A DNA stretch of 64,000 nucleotides from an uncultured Methanoregula sp. (GTDB taxonomy: Archaea; Halobacteriota; Methanomicrobia; Methanomicrobiales; Methanospirillaceae): contig NZ_OY759744.1 of the NCBI RefSeq assembly GCF_963662735.1, positions 2,460,153 through 2,524,152 on the forward strand, in the 5' to 3' direction. The translations under genes and the position numbers were made by a program. This document shows, in pieces, positions 8,004-16,248 of this stretch; the stretch's first letter is position 1; the number at the start of each line of letters is the position of its first letter. The notes beneath the pieces were generated by a model. That model searched no databases. It saw only the letters and a list, made by a program, of their open reading frames with translations, and had not been told where the DNA came from.

Positions 8004-9209
8004 TCAGAAGAGACCGGTAACCCATGTCCACATGTTGTGGATACCGGTGGAAATTACGATGCCCGGGTCGATCCCGAGAACCGGGAAGACAAAGATGAAG
8101 TACAGGATCGTACCAAGCAGGCTGCCGAGGTTGGCAAGAGCTGCCACGAGAACAACCTTGAAGAGCGGTACTTTTGCCATCTCGCCAAGGGTCTCGGATT
8201 CATAGATCTTCCGGAAATCGGTAATCGGCGGCTTTCTCACCTTCGCTTCAACGTATGCAGCAATCCATCCCGCATGGAGCATCGGGTTTAAGGATGTCAT
8301 CCAGGCAACGCAGAAACAGGTGAGCGCCGAATAGGGATGACCGCCCGCAAGCAGGGTAAAGATCGCGGCAAGAACCCCGTGGATCACTACCCAGAAGAGA
8401 AAAGCGTAAAGGAGGACATTCCAGCCTACGCCGGAGAATGCGATCGCTGCCAGCAGGAAGGCAAAGAGTGCGGTAACGGCAAAGCCGAAGATCTTCGCCC
8501 ACGGGAAGGACTTGGGCTCCCGGACCAGGCTGTCGAAGGGAGGAAGCTGGGAGGGATTATCCATGTAGTTTCCAATCCCCTGCCGGTGCCCGGCCCCGAC
8601 AACCGCAAGGATCCGTCCCTCGGGCCGCTGGTTTTTCAGGATGATAAGCTGGTGGGCGATAAACGCGTCCCGCTCGTCAATGAGAGCCCGGGCCCCATTC
8701 GGGGAGAATTTACGGAACTCTTCCATTACGGCATCGATCACGTTCTGTTCCTTGAGGGACTCGATATCGATCTCCTGGCCATTGTCTACTTCGGCAATGG
8801 ATATGACAAGCGCCCAGATCATCTTGATCTTTTCGAAAATGCCCATGGAACGCCAGAACCGGAGAAGGGTGAGGCGGATATCCCGGTCGACAAGAGCTAT
8901 GGGGATATTGTTCTTCTCGGCCTCTTCGATTGCCGCTTTCATCTCGGCGCCCGGGTCGACACCCACATCGATCCCGATCTTGCGCTGGAGGTATGCAAGA
9001 AGCCACTGGACGAGCAGGGAATTGAAATTTTTCACTTCCAGGACATCATCCACGGTCGGATCCCGGGCCTGCCGCTTGAGCGCCTGGAAGCGGGAAGGAT
9101 CGAGTTCTATGGCAACAACGTCAGGCTTGTAATCTGCGATTGCAGCCCGCACTTCATCAACGCTCTGCTGCGAGACATGCGCTGTCCCGAGAATGTTTAC
9201 CTCAGCCAT
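8004..9209 (-). CDS. TraB family protein (TraB/GumN/PrgY type) with C-terminal membrane domain
   Basis: A 401-residue protein. The N-terminal half has the family signature: a GxxH motif near the start (LGTAHVSQQS), an AIELDPSRFQAL motif and a GAGHRQGI motif, as in the Enterococcus pheromone-shutdown protein TraB/PrgY and eukaryotic TRABD. The C-terminal half (about 235-401) has at least four membrane helices. The conserved Gly-His and Glu residues suggest a metal-dependent hydrolase related to Tiki-like peptidases. The substrate in archaea is unknown. It ends 5 bases after the small ORF stop at 7999, on the opposite strand. Confidence 0.9.
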   Translation of the reverse strand: MAEVNILGTAHVSQQSVDEVRAAIADYKPDVVAIELDPSRFQALKRQARDPTVDDVLEVKNFNSLLVQWLLAYLQRKIGIDVGVDPGAEMKAAIEEAEKNNIPIALVDRDIRLTLLRFWRSMGIFEKIKMIWALVISIAEVDNGQEIDIESLKEQNVIDAVMEEFRKFSPNGARALIDERDAFIAHQLIILKNQRPEGRILAVVGAGHRQGIGNYMDNPSQLPPFDSLVREPKSFPWAKIFGFAVTALFAFLLAAIAFSGVGWNVLLYAFLFWVVIHGVLAAIFTLLAGGHPYSALTCFCVAWMTSLNPMLHAGWIAAYVEAKVRKPPITDFRKIYESETLGEMAKVPLFKVVLVAALANLGSLLGTILYFIFVFPVLGIDPGIVISTGIHNMWTWVTGLF

Positions 9210-9291
9210 GGATCACCGTATCCTCTACTATCTGCTCTGCACCAAGATAAGCGATGAGGTGACTGCAGGTTTTAAAAGTTCCGGGGATCCG

Positions 9292-10806
9292 TTAGAGGGA
9301 GTGCCCGGAGTCATCATCATGCGAATCGGATTCATCATGGGACATATCGTCATTGAGCGTTTTTGCAACGCCCATAAGGATGATGATGATAGGTACGATC
9401 TCAAGCCTTCCCAGCCACATGAGAATGATGAAGATCCATTTCAGGGAAATCGGGCTGGCGGCGCTGATGAAACCGGTAGAGAGCCCGACATTACTGAGCG
9501 CGGACACAATTTCAAAGACCACTTCCTCCAGCCGGAACGAAGTGATGTACAGGTGAAGGGTGACGAGCGTTGCGACAAAGATCGTAAGCACGTATATGAC
9601 AATGACGAGCAGGTTGTTGGAGATTGCAAGGTCGGAGATCTTCTTTGACACGGTCTTCCCGCCGAACCGGAGCGGGACAATGACCCGGCTGCTGACAAAA
9701 AAGCGCCGGAACCACCATTTGACGCCTTCGTAAACCAGCATCACGCGGTTCACCTTGACACCACCGGCTGCGCTCCCCATTGCACCGCCAATGAACATCA
9801 GCATGGTGACGATGATGAGCGGGATAGTCACCCAGAAGTGGGGGTTTGAATTCTGGAGCCCGCAGGTGCACAGCCCTGATACCGCGGTAAATACACCCTG
9901 CCGGAAGGCAGACGTGAGAGTGATGTTGCCAAAGATGAACAGGTCAAGCGACGTGATGATGGAGCCGGCAAAGGCAATGAGAAGAAGTACCCGCACGGTC
10001 CGGTCGCGGAACATCTCTCGGATCTTGCCATAGTAGAGAAGGAAGAAGACCTTGAACGGTATCGCCCCGGCCAGCATCACGGGAATGAGCAGCGCCTCGA
10101 GGTACGGGTTATTGTAATACGAGAGACCCCCGGTGTGGATGGTGAACCCGCCGGTTGCAATCGCCACCATGACAAGGTTCAGTGCATCCCAGAGGGGGAT
10201 CCCGACAAGCATGACAAGGCCCGTGAAGGCACAGGTCAGGACAAGGTAGATCATCCACATCCGGCGGCTGCTCGATGCGGCCGAGGAGACGAGTTCCTCT
10301 TCACGGCCTTCGGCCCGGTACAGCCGGAAGAGCGAGACCCGGGTCTTGCGGCGAAGGGAGATGCCGAACGCGATGATCCCGATCCCGCCAATCCACTGCA
10401 TGAAGGATCGCCAGAAAAGGAGGGTGTTCGGCGTCGTATCAACAGAGGTTAGCATGGTAAAGCCGGTCCCGGTCCAGCCGGACATGGCTTCGAAGATCGC
10501 ATCCGTATAGGACATGTGCAGCCCGAACACGAACGGGAGTGCACCAATGAATGCAATGGCAAGCCACGACAGGGCGACAGCGCTTAACGTTACCGAGAAC
10601 GAGGGCTCCAGGTCCTCATGAGGGATATGAGAGATTATGACGCCGAGGACAAGGAACACGAGCGGGGCGGTGGCAAGAGGGATGAAGAGATCCCATTCAT
10701 GGAAGATAATAAGCACAACGAACGGCAGGAGTGAGGCAAGGCCAAGGAACTCAAAGATGAGCCCCATGTCATGCGCTATCATGGCGATATGTTCGAAGCG
10801 CTTCAT
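9292..10806 (-). CDS. trkH: Trk-type potassium uptake channel subunit TrkH
   Basis: An integral membrane protein of 504 residues with four pore-loop repeats. The selectivity-filter Gly segments are visible as SGWTGTGFTML, IATGGFTIHTGG, SGLCTCGLQNSNP and SALSNVGLSTGF. The core has about ten helices, and the tail is short and acidic (DESDSHDDDSG). TrkH/KtrB channels need a peripheral TrkA/KtrA RCK subunit that binds NAD(H) or ATP; none is next to it, so the partner must lie elsewhere. Two genes downstream on the other strand is a Kup transporter, so this stretch is devoted to potassium supply. Confidence 0.93.
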   Translation of the reverse strand: MKRFEHIAMIAHDMGLIFEFLGLASLLPFVVLIIFHEWDLFIPLATAPLVFLVLGVIISHIPHEDLEPSFSVTLSAVALSWLAIAFIGALPFVFGLHMSYTDAIFEAMSGWTGTGFTMLTSVDTTPNTLLFWRSFMQWIGGIGIIAFGISLRRKTRVSLFRLYRAEGREEELVSSAASSSRRMWMIYLVLTCAFTGLVMLVGIPLWDALNLVMVAIATGGFTIHTGGLSYYNNPYLEALLIPVMLAGAIPFKVFFLLYYGKIREMFRDRTVRVLLLIAFAGSIITSLDLFIFGNITLTSAFRQGVFTAVSGLCTCGLQNSNPHFWVTIPLIIVTMLMFIGGAMGSAAGGVKVNRVMLVYEGVKWWFRRFFVSSRVIVPLRFGGKTVSKKISDLAISNNLLVIVIYVLTIFVATLVTLHLYITSFRLEEVVFEIVSALSNVGLSTGFISAASPISLKWIFIILMWLGRLEIVPIIIILMGVAKTLNDDMSHDESDSHDDDSGHSL

Positions 10807-10925
10807 CGGATAACCAAGGAGATTGGGAGGGATATATTGTTATGGCTATCGTTTCCAAAAAATCGCGGGGATTCAAGAGCCACAGGATGAATTAAGACGC
10901 ACAACTTCCCACTAGCTAGTAATCC

Positions 10926-11957
10926 ATGCCAGCAATCCGCCCGGAACATTACCCGTTCATTGTCCTTGTCCTGCTTTCACTCGGGGCAATCATTGTATTC
11001 TGGGCCGTGATGGATATGGTACTGCTCGGGGGATCCCTGGCAATAGTCCTCTTCCCGGTGTACCGGAAAATTGCAGCCCGCACCCGGCCCCTGCTTGCGT
11101 CAGCTCTCCTGACGGGACTGGTCCTGCTCGGCACATGCGTAACGGTCATTGTCACGCTCTTTATCTTTTCCGCAAATGTCGGCAATCTCTCCGACATGTT
11201 CGGGACAATCGGGACCTGGCTCAATAATTCTGCAACAAACCCCATGGCCTACGGGGTTCCTCTCAACAAGGGGAGTCTTGCGGTCCTGCTCAATGACGGA
11301 TATGCACTCTTTATCGATTATGAGAAGACGCTGATCGCATACCTGCCACTCATTGTCTTCAAGATGTTTGTCTTCTTCTTCACGCTCTTCGTCCTCTTCC
11401 TCAGGGGCGAAGAAATACGGGATAAATTTCTCTGCCATGTGCCGGGACCGTTGACAAAATATGTGAAGCGGATGTCGGACGTGACTGCCGATACCCTGTA
11501 CACGGTCTATATCGTCCAGGTAGCCATTGCCGTGCTAACATTTTTTATTGCCATACCGGTCTTCTGGCTTCTCGGGTACGGTCATATCCTCTTTTACTCG
11601 TTCTTTGCCGCATTCTGTGAGCTCATCCCCATCCTCGGTTCATCAGTAGCGTTCCTCATCATCGGGGCCTATGCCCTTGCACTTGGTGATACCCAGGGTG
11701 TATTGATCCTCTTCTTCCTGGGGTACCTTGGCGTATCGCTGGTGCCGGAGATCTATATCCGCCCGGCACTGGTCGGCAGGCGGGTAAAGATCAACTTCGT
11801 TATCATGTTCATCGGCATTATCGGCGGTCTCATGACCATGGGTCTTGCCGGTTTTGTGCTGGGACCGCTGATTGTCGTCCTTGTCATCACCAGCTACCGG
11901 ATTTACGCGGAAGAACGAAAAGGGCAAAAAGCCGGAACTGATACCTGCAATCCCTGA
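10926..11957 (+). CDS. AI-2E family transporter (PF01594)
   Basis: A 343-residue membrane protein with the AI-2E (TqsA/YdiK) layout: a pair of N-terminal helices, a central soluble segment (about 110-165) that ends GPLTKYVKRMSDVTADTLYTVY, and then about five helices with the family-typical LGYGHILFYSFFAAFCELIPILGSS loop and a late LVPEIYIRPALVGRR segment. Family members export autoinducer-2 or act as Na+/H+ antiporters; in archaea the substrate is not known. Its position between trkH and kup suggests a role in ion balance, but that is inference from neighbours only. Confidence 0.85.
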   Translation: MPAIRPEHYPFIVLVLLSLGAIIVFWAVMDMVLLGGSLAIVLFPVYRKIAARTRPLLASALLTGLVLLGTCVTVIVTLFIFSANVGNLSDMFGTIGTWLNNSATNPMAYGVPLNKGSLAVLLNDGYALFIDYEKTLIAYLPLIVFKMFVFFFTLFVLFLRGEEIRDKFLCHVPGPLTKYVKRMSDVTADTLYTVYIVQVAIAVLTFFIAIPVFWLLGYGHILFYSFFAAFCELIPILGSSVAFLIIGAYALALGDTQGVLILFFLGYLGVSLVPEIYIRPALVGRRVKINFVIMFIGIIGGLMTMGLAGFVLGPLIVVLVITSYRIYAEERKGQKAGTDTCNP

Positions 11958-12026
11958 AAAACCGCGGTTTTCCAGTAGTAAAAGAGAAAGGATTATACCT
12001 TATTTCTCACGACAGGTAATGCAGAA

Positions 12027-13841
12027 ATGTTCTCAAGCTCTGTTTCCGGGCGGGATATCGTCAAATCAATGGGTCTTGTATTCGGCGATATCGGCACGAG
12101 CCCCATTTATTCCCTCACTGCAATTTTCTTCCTCATACCCCCCACTCCTGAAAATATCATGGGCATTCTCTCCCTGATCATCTGGACAATGACGCTTCTC
12201 GTGACCTTCGAATACACGTTCCTGGCTATGCACCTTGGTAAAAAAGGTGAAGGAGGAACGATCGTGTTAAAGGAGATTCTTCTCCCGATGCTGAAATCGG
12301 GAAACCAGATCGCTTTTGTATCCCTTCTCGCGATAGTCGGTATTTCCCTGTTTATTGGTGACGGGGTTATCACCCCTGCCATCAGCATGCTTTCTGCAGT
12401 AGAAGGAATTCTCCTGATACCCGGTTTTGAAAATACCGCCCAGATGACCCTCATGATCATTGCAGGGATAATTGCGATTATCCTGTTCCTGTTCCAGGCA
12501 AAAGGGACCGAAAAGATTGCCTGGGCCTTTGGCCCGGTCATGGTGATCTGGTTTGCAGCGCTCGCGGGAGCAGGGCTCATCGCACTCTTTGCCGCACCCC
12601 AGGTTCTCCTTGCAATCAATCCGATGTTCGGGATCCATTACCTGCTCGCTCACGGGCTGGAAGGATTCCTGATCCTGTCTACGGTCATTCTCGTTGCAAC
12701 GGGGGGCGAAGCACTCTATGCCGACATGGGGCACCTTGGACGGGAACCCATCATCAAGGCATGGTACATTGTATTCATCGCACTTTCCATAAACTATCTC
12801 GGCCAGGGAGCGTTCCTCATGACGCATCCCCACGCCCACAATATCCTCTTTGAGATGGTATTTTCACAATATGGCCTTCTCTACGTTCCATTCCTCATCC
12901 TCAGCATAGCCGCCACGATCATAGCGTCCCAAGCCATGATCTCCGGCATATTCTCTATCGTGTACCAGGGGCTGACCACCCGCATCATGCCGCTGTTACG
13001 GGTCGAATATACTTCGCCTCACCTCCGGTCCCAGATCTACATCGATGTCGTCAACTGGCTCCTTCTTGCAGCGGTCCTTCTGGTCATTGTGATCTTCCAG
13101 ACCTCCAACAACCTGACCCATGCATATGGGCTTGCAGTCAGCGGAACCATGGTAATTACGGGAATTCTGGTGACATGGATCCTGGTAATGCGGGGTCAGA
13201 TCGTCAGGTCGTTGTTTGGAGGTTTTCTGCTCTTTGTAAATCTGGTGTTCCTTCTGGCAAACATCCACAAGATACCTGCCGGGGGGTACTGGTCGCTGAT
13301 TCTCGCATTCATCCCATTCAGTATTATCCTGATCTATGTCAGCGGCCAGAAGAAACTCGGTGCTGCACTGACCCCTATACCACTCGAGGATTTCATCCCG
13401 AGATTCAACGAGATCTACCGCTCGGTCAACCGGATCTCGGGAACAGCGCTCTTCTTTGCCCGGGATTTCCGGAAACTTCCCCAGTATATATCCCGGATCA
13501 TGTTCACCAACAACATTCTCTATGAAGACAATATCGTCATCTCCATTATCAGGACTGAACAACCGTTCGGGGTGACATGGGGTGTCACCCGGGAGATTAC
13601 CCCCGGCCTTTCGATCTTTGAAATCTATCTCGGGTACATGGAGATTGTCGATATCGGCAGCATCCTCAAGGAAGCGGAGATCGATGAGAAGACGATCTTT
13701 TACGGCATGGAGGATATCATCACCGAGCATATGATCTGGCGGATCTTTGCCGCGATAAAACACCTGTCCCCTTCGGTTGTCCAGTTCTACAAACTTCCCT
13801 CGGACAAGATCCACGGGGTCGTGTCCCGGGTGGATATGTAG
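12027..13841 (+). CDS. kup: KUP-family potassium uptake protein
   Basis: A 604-residue potassium-proton symporter. The start shows SMGLVFGDIGTSPIYSL, the Kup signature after the first helix, followed by about 12 helices (to about residue 440) with GGEALYADMGHLGREPI and the GDGVITPAISMLSAVEG motif. A cytoplasmic C-terminal domain of about 160 residues then ends in a long beta-rich region. Length and motif order fit the family. AGGT lies 8 bases before the ATG, and an AT-rich box (ATTATACC) sits about 35 bases upstream. It runs in the same direction as the AI-2E gene with 69 bases between. Confidence 0.95.
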   Translation: MFSSSVSGRDIVKSMGLVFGDIGTSPIYSLTAIFFLIPPTPENIMGILSLIIWTMTLLVTFEYTFLAMHLGKKGEGGTIVLKEILLPMLKSGNQIAFVSLLAIVGISLFIGDGVITPAISMLSAVEGILLIPGFENTAQMTLMIIAGIIAIILFLFQAKGTEKIAWAFGPVMVIWFAALAGAGLIALFAAPQVLLAINPMFGIHYLLAHGLEGFLILSTVILVATGGEALYADMGHLGREPIIKAWYIVFIALSINYLGQGAFLMTHPHAHNILFEMVFSQYGLLYVPFLILSIAATIIASQAMISGIFSIVYQGLTTRIMPLLRVEYTSPHLRSQIYIDVVNWLLLAAVLLVIVIFQTSNNLTHAYGLAVSGTMVITGILVTWILVMRGQIVRSLFGGFLLFVNLVFLLANIHKIPAGGYWSLILAFIPFSIILIYVSGQKKLGAALTPIPLEDFIPRFNEIYRSVNRISGTALFFARDFRKLPQYISRIMFTNNILYEDNIVISIIRTEQPFGVTWGVTREITPGLSIFEIYLGYMEIVDIGSILKEAEIDEKTIFYGMEDIITEHMIWRIFAAIKHLSPSVVQFYKLPSDKIHGVVSRVDM

Positions 13842-13983
13842 CCCCCGATAGTACCCTCTTTTTTTATAACGATCCTGGCGATATGCTCTTATCGCGTCCG
13901 GACAAATATACCGGGCAGCAGGAGTGCAGGTCCTGGTATTTTATCAGAAGCAAAAATCCTGCGGGCTATTGAATTTCCAACGT

Positions 13984-14068
13984 GCGTGGATATCCGAGAC
14001 CGGCCAAAGGAGCGGGATTTAGGGTCCCGTCGCGAAGGCGTTCGCAGGTTCGAATCCTGCTCCACGCA
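13984..14068 (+). tRNA. tRNA-Leu (anticodon UAG)
   Basis: An 85-base class II tRNA. The acceptor arms GCGTGGA (13984-13990) and TCCACGC (14061-14067) pair fully, with discriminator A at 14068. The anticodon stem CGGGA/TCCCG encloses loop TTTAGGG, so the anticodon is TAG (reads CUN leucine codons). The T arm has GCAGG TTCGAAT CCTGC. A long variable arm (about 14029-14043) marks it as a leucine type. There is no intron, and CCA is not encoded. The discriminator base A fits leucine identity in archaea. Confidence 0.96.
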
Positions 14069-14249
14069 TATCTCTTATTATGTATTATCCATGAGTGCTG
14101 GTTCCACAATTTATCAGATCCGAATATGGTCTTAAGATAACCATAGTTTTGAAAAGATCAGGATCGATACCTGATTGGAGAACTAATTTCAAAAGAAAAT
14201 ATTCACAGAGTATTGGTAACTAAAATAAAAAAAATTAGAAGGGTTGGGC

Positions 14250-14687
14250 TTATACGAAGGTATCCAGCAGGACCTGCTGGGTTCCGTCGTTGAAGGTTCC
14301 AACGACTACAACCTCAGTTCTGGCTGAGTACGCATTAGAACTAGACAACATTTGCGTAGTACATCCAACTGCTACAGGGTTTCCACCCATCCATCCAGTG
14401 GTTGAAGATCCAGATGCTGATGGATTCGCGCTGCTTGCTGCCGGAACAGTCGTTATATTCACTGTGGATAAGGACGATGCATCCTGACCGCCCTGGTTCA
14501 TCACATTGATCTGACCGGGATTGACTTTCTGGACGGTTATTGCAACAACCTTGGTCTTGGTTATGTTGCCGGCCATACCAAATACGAAGGCAGCGATAAC
14601 GGCTGCAAGAATAACAGTAATGGCTACCATCAGAATTACCCCGATTACCGGGGATACTGCTTCATCATTTTTTCTCAAGTGGCTCAT
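14250..14687 (-). CDS. Archaeal type IV pilin (Pilin_N/DUF1628), copy 2
   Basis: A 145-residue pilin. It begins with a short charged leader (MSHLRKNDE), then the class signature AVSPVIGVILMVAITVILAAVIAAFVFGM, the helix that forms the pilus core after cleavage by a prepilin peptidase (EppA/PibD type). The body is Ser/Thr/Gly-rich and ends in two beta-strand segments. About nine in ten residues match the pilin immediately upstream (14703-15140), so the pair is a tandem duplication. GGAGAGG lies 6 bases before the ATG. The two genes are 15 bases apart and probably one transcript. Role: adhesion pili are likely. Confidence 0.85.
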   Translation of the reverse strand: MSHLRKNDEAVSPVIGVILMVAITVILAAVIAAFVFGMAGNITKTKVVAITVQKVNPGQINVMNQGGQDASSLSTVNITTVPAASSANPSASGSSTTGWMGGNPVAVGCTTQMLSSSNAYSARTEVVVVGTFNDGTQQVLLDTFV

Positions 14688-14702
14688 ACTTTTTCCTCTC
14701 CA

Positions 14703-15140
14703 TCACACATAGGTATCCAACAGAACCTGTTTCGTCCCGTCATTGAAGGTTCCAATGACGATAACTTCAGTTCTGGCTGAGTAAGCATTGGTACTAGACA
14801 ACATTTGCGTAGTACATCCAACTGCTACAGGGTTTCCACCCATCCATCCAGTGGTTGCGGATCCAGATGCTGATGGATTCGCGCTGCTCGCTGCCGGAAC
14901 AGTCGTTATATTCACTGAGGATAAGGACGATGCATCCTGGCCGCCCTGGTTCATCACATTGATCTGACCGGAATTTGCTTTCTGGACAGTAATTGCAACA
15001 ACCTTGGTCTTGGTTATGTTGCCGGCCATACCGAATACGAAGGCAGCGATAACCGCTGCAAGAATAACGGTAATGGCTACCATCAGGATCACACCGATAA
15101 CCGGCGATACTGCTTCATCATTTTTCCTGGTAAACGCCAT
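14703..15140 (-). CDS. Archaeal type IV pilin (Pilin_N/DUF1628), copy 1
   Basis: A 145-residue pilin that begins MAFTRKNDEAVSPVIGV. The ATG at 15140 has AGGAG 9 bases upstream; an in-frame upstream start would put 12 odd residues before the leader. The N-terminal helix is identical to that of copy 2; the differences are scattered single residues (for example A/V, S/P, S/T, T/S, I/V, K/Q, Y/F), mostly conservative. A strong TATA box is found upstream at 15209-15220. The mature protein should be cleaved near the DEAVSP junction and assembled into a surface filament distinct from the archaellum. Confidence 0.85.
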   Translation of the reverse strand: MAFTRKNDEAVSPVIGVILMVAITVILAAVIAAFVFGMAGNITKTKVVAITVQKANSGQINVMNQGGQDASSLSSVNITTVPAASSANPSASGSATTGWMGGNPVAVGCTTQMLSSTNAYSARTEVIVIGTFNDGTKQVLLDTYV

Positions 15141-15208
15141 ATATGAAAACTCCTGATAATGCCTGAAGAAAGGCAAGACAATGTATGTGTGGTTATTTCA
15201 TATCTTTG

Positions 15209-15220
15209 GTATATATAGAT
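15209..15220 (-). promoter_or_regulatory. TATA box of the pilin operon
   Basis: On the minus strand the sequence reads ATCTATATATACC about 70-80 bases before the first pilin ATG. A transcript starting about 26 bases downstream would have a leader of about 50 bases that contains AGGAG near the ATG. No other AT-rich box is closer. Confidence 0.6.
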
Positions 15221-15914
15221 TACTACATGCATTTTGGGAATTGTCAGAGCGATGTACGCAAAACGTGCTGGAATATCGCTTTGATGCACATTTTTCTATA
15301 AAATTTTTATTTAAATTCCAGTAGCAATTTAGTCAAAATCAGATTGGCGGATGACAACTATATTTTTCATAAAAGTTGCCCTGTAGAAAACCTAATTTGA
15401 TATAACACTCTCCCACTCACAACAATTTGTACATGCGACCCCCCCATATCCACTGAGCCAGAGCAACCCCTCACTTCACCCCATGAAACCGGACAAATCC
15501 AGCCCGGAAGCTGGACTCAGTACTTCACTCATTATTCCTCCGTGAATCCGGGTAGTGTCCTCTACTTGCCAACAACCAGTCGTGGACAGTGACACCATTA
15601 TGAGCATCGCAATCGATCTCCGGCAAAAAATTTTCAACCACCCCCTTACTCCCCGCTCACATTTTTTCAGGCAGGGTCTGGTTGATCGGCCCGGCCGCTC
15701 ACGCCGGGGAGAACAGGTACCTGTTAGATAATTATCCAACTGTTGGCAGGTTAACTAACACCCCATGATCGCGATTGAAAATTTATCAGCAGAGTCTGCG
15801 TGAAAAAATGCTCTGGGGAATATTTGCTGTATAGTGACCACATGCGGCGCCCGCGGTCTGGTTAGATCTTACGCTTTTCTCAAGGTCGGGCTAACATTAG
15901 TGAAGTACTGGGAC

Positions 15915-16056
15915 TGTGCGGGAGGGGGCCGGGCGGTGTACTTTGGTGCTGTATCGCCCGGGAAAAACAGTCCCAAATGGGAAAGTCTGATGGCACCTGC
16001 TCAGGCCACATTGTTTCAATCGCGTAAGAAGTACATTACCCGACCCCCTCCTCACA
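15915..16056. repeat. Large imperfect inverted repeat (arms of 28-29 bases)
   Basis: The left arm at 15915-15943 (begins TGTGCGGGAGGGGGCC, ends GTGTACTT) pairs with the right arm at 16029-16056. The reverse complement of the right arm begins TGTGAGGAGGGGGTC and ends ATGTACTT. Only a few mismatches and one base of length difference occur. About 85 bases lie between the arms, with a smaller pair GGGCG/CGCCC (15931-15935, 15955-15959) and GGGACTGT/ACAGTCCC (15910-15917, 15967-15974) that could form an alternative stem. Confidence 0.6.
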
Positions 16057-16144
16057 TGCAACCGGAACGCCCGAAGCAGGAGAGTTTTGAAATGGTTTCT
16101 CCAAAGCGATTAAATTAAAAACATTTCCAAAATGAGACGATAAA

Positions 16145-16161
16145 TAAACCGGTAACAATTG
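16145..16161 (+). repeat. 17-base direct repeat, copy 1
   Basis: TAAACCGGTAACAATTG occurs here and again, in the same orientation, at 18974-18990. The two copies bracket the three-gene homoserine operon (16249-18825). It contains the palindromic cores ACCGGT and CAATTG. It may be a footprint of insertion or a shared protein site. Confidence 0.5.
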
Positions 16162-16248
16162 TCCATTTCCATTATCGATGCTCCCGGATCTTGAGAAAAA
16201 GAGCACCAGATACGATGGAAAATCTGCATCGGCTTTATCAGAAATATA

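Larger units (their letters stand above)
14250..15140 (-). repeat. Tandem duplication of the pilin gene
   Basis: Two direct copies of about 438 bases (14250-14687 and 14703-15140) share long identical blocks, including the first 120 coding bases and the middle segment around the GWMGGNPVAVGCTTQM coding region. They differ by scattered substitutions only and have the same length. This fits a recent duplication or continuing gene conversion. Confidence 0.85.
15290..16248. other. Gene-free island of about 950 bases with dispersed repeats
   Basis: No reading frame here has a convincing start, ribosome-binding site or protein character; an 87-codon minus frame at 15476-15739 is low-complexity and lacks a ribosome-binding site. 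The stretch instead holds copies of sequence words that also occur in the 46.4-46.8 kb island: CATGATCGCGATTGAAAA at 15764-15781, CAGGGTCTGGTTGATC at 15672-15687 (inverted copy), and TTTCAATCGCG around 16014-16024 (inverted). It also holds a large imperfect inverted repeat at 15915-16056. It may be worn mobile-element debris or a structured non-coding locus. Confidence 0.6.

Noticed and set aside
15545..15596. Possible insertion-sequence end (GTAGTGTCC and GGACAGTGACAC)
   Set aside because: The two half-sites match only partly, are about 30 bases apart, and no transposase remnant lies nearby.
15476..15739. 87-codon minus-strand frame in the first repeat island
   Set aside because: No ribosome-binding site, low protein character, and it contains pieces of the dispersed repeats.
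16012..16024. CRISPR repeat remnant (TTTCAATCGCG)
   Set aside because: One short word only; it matches the local repeat family better than a CRISPR repeat end.
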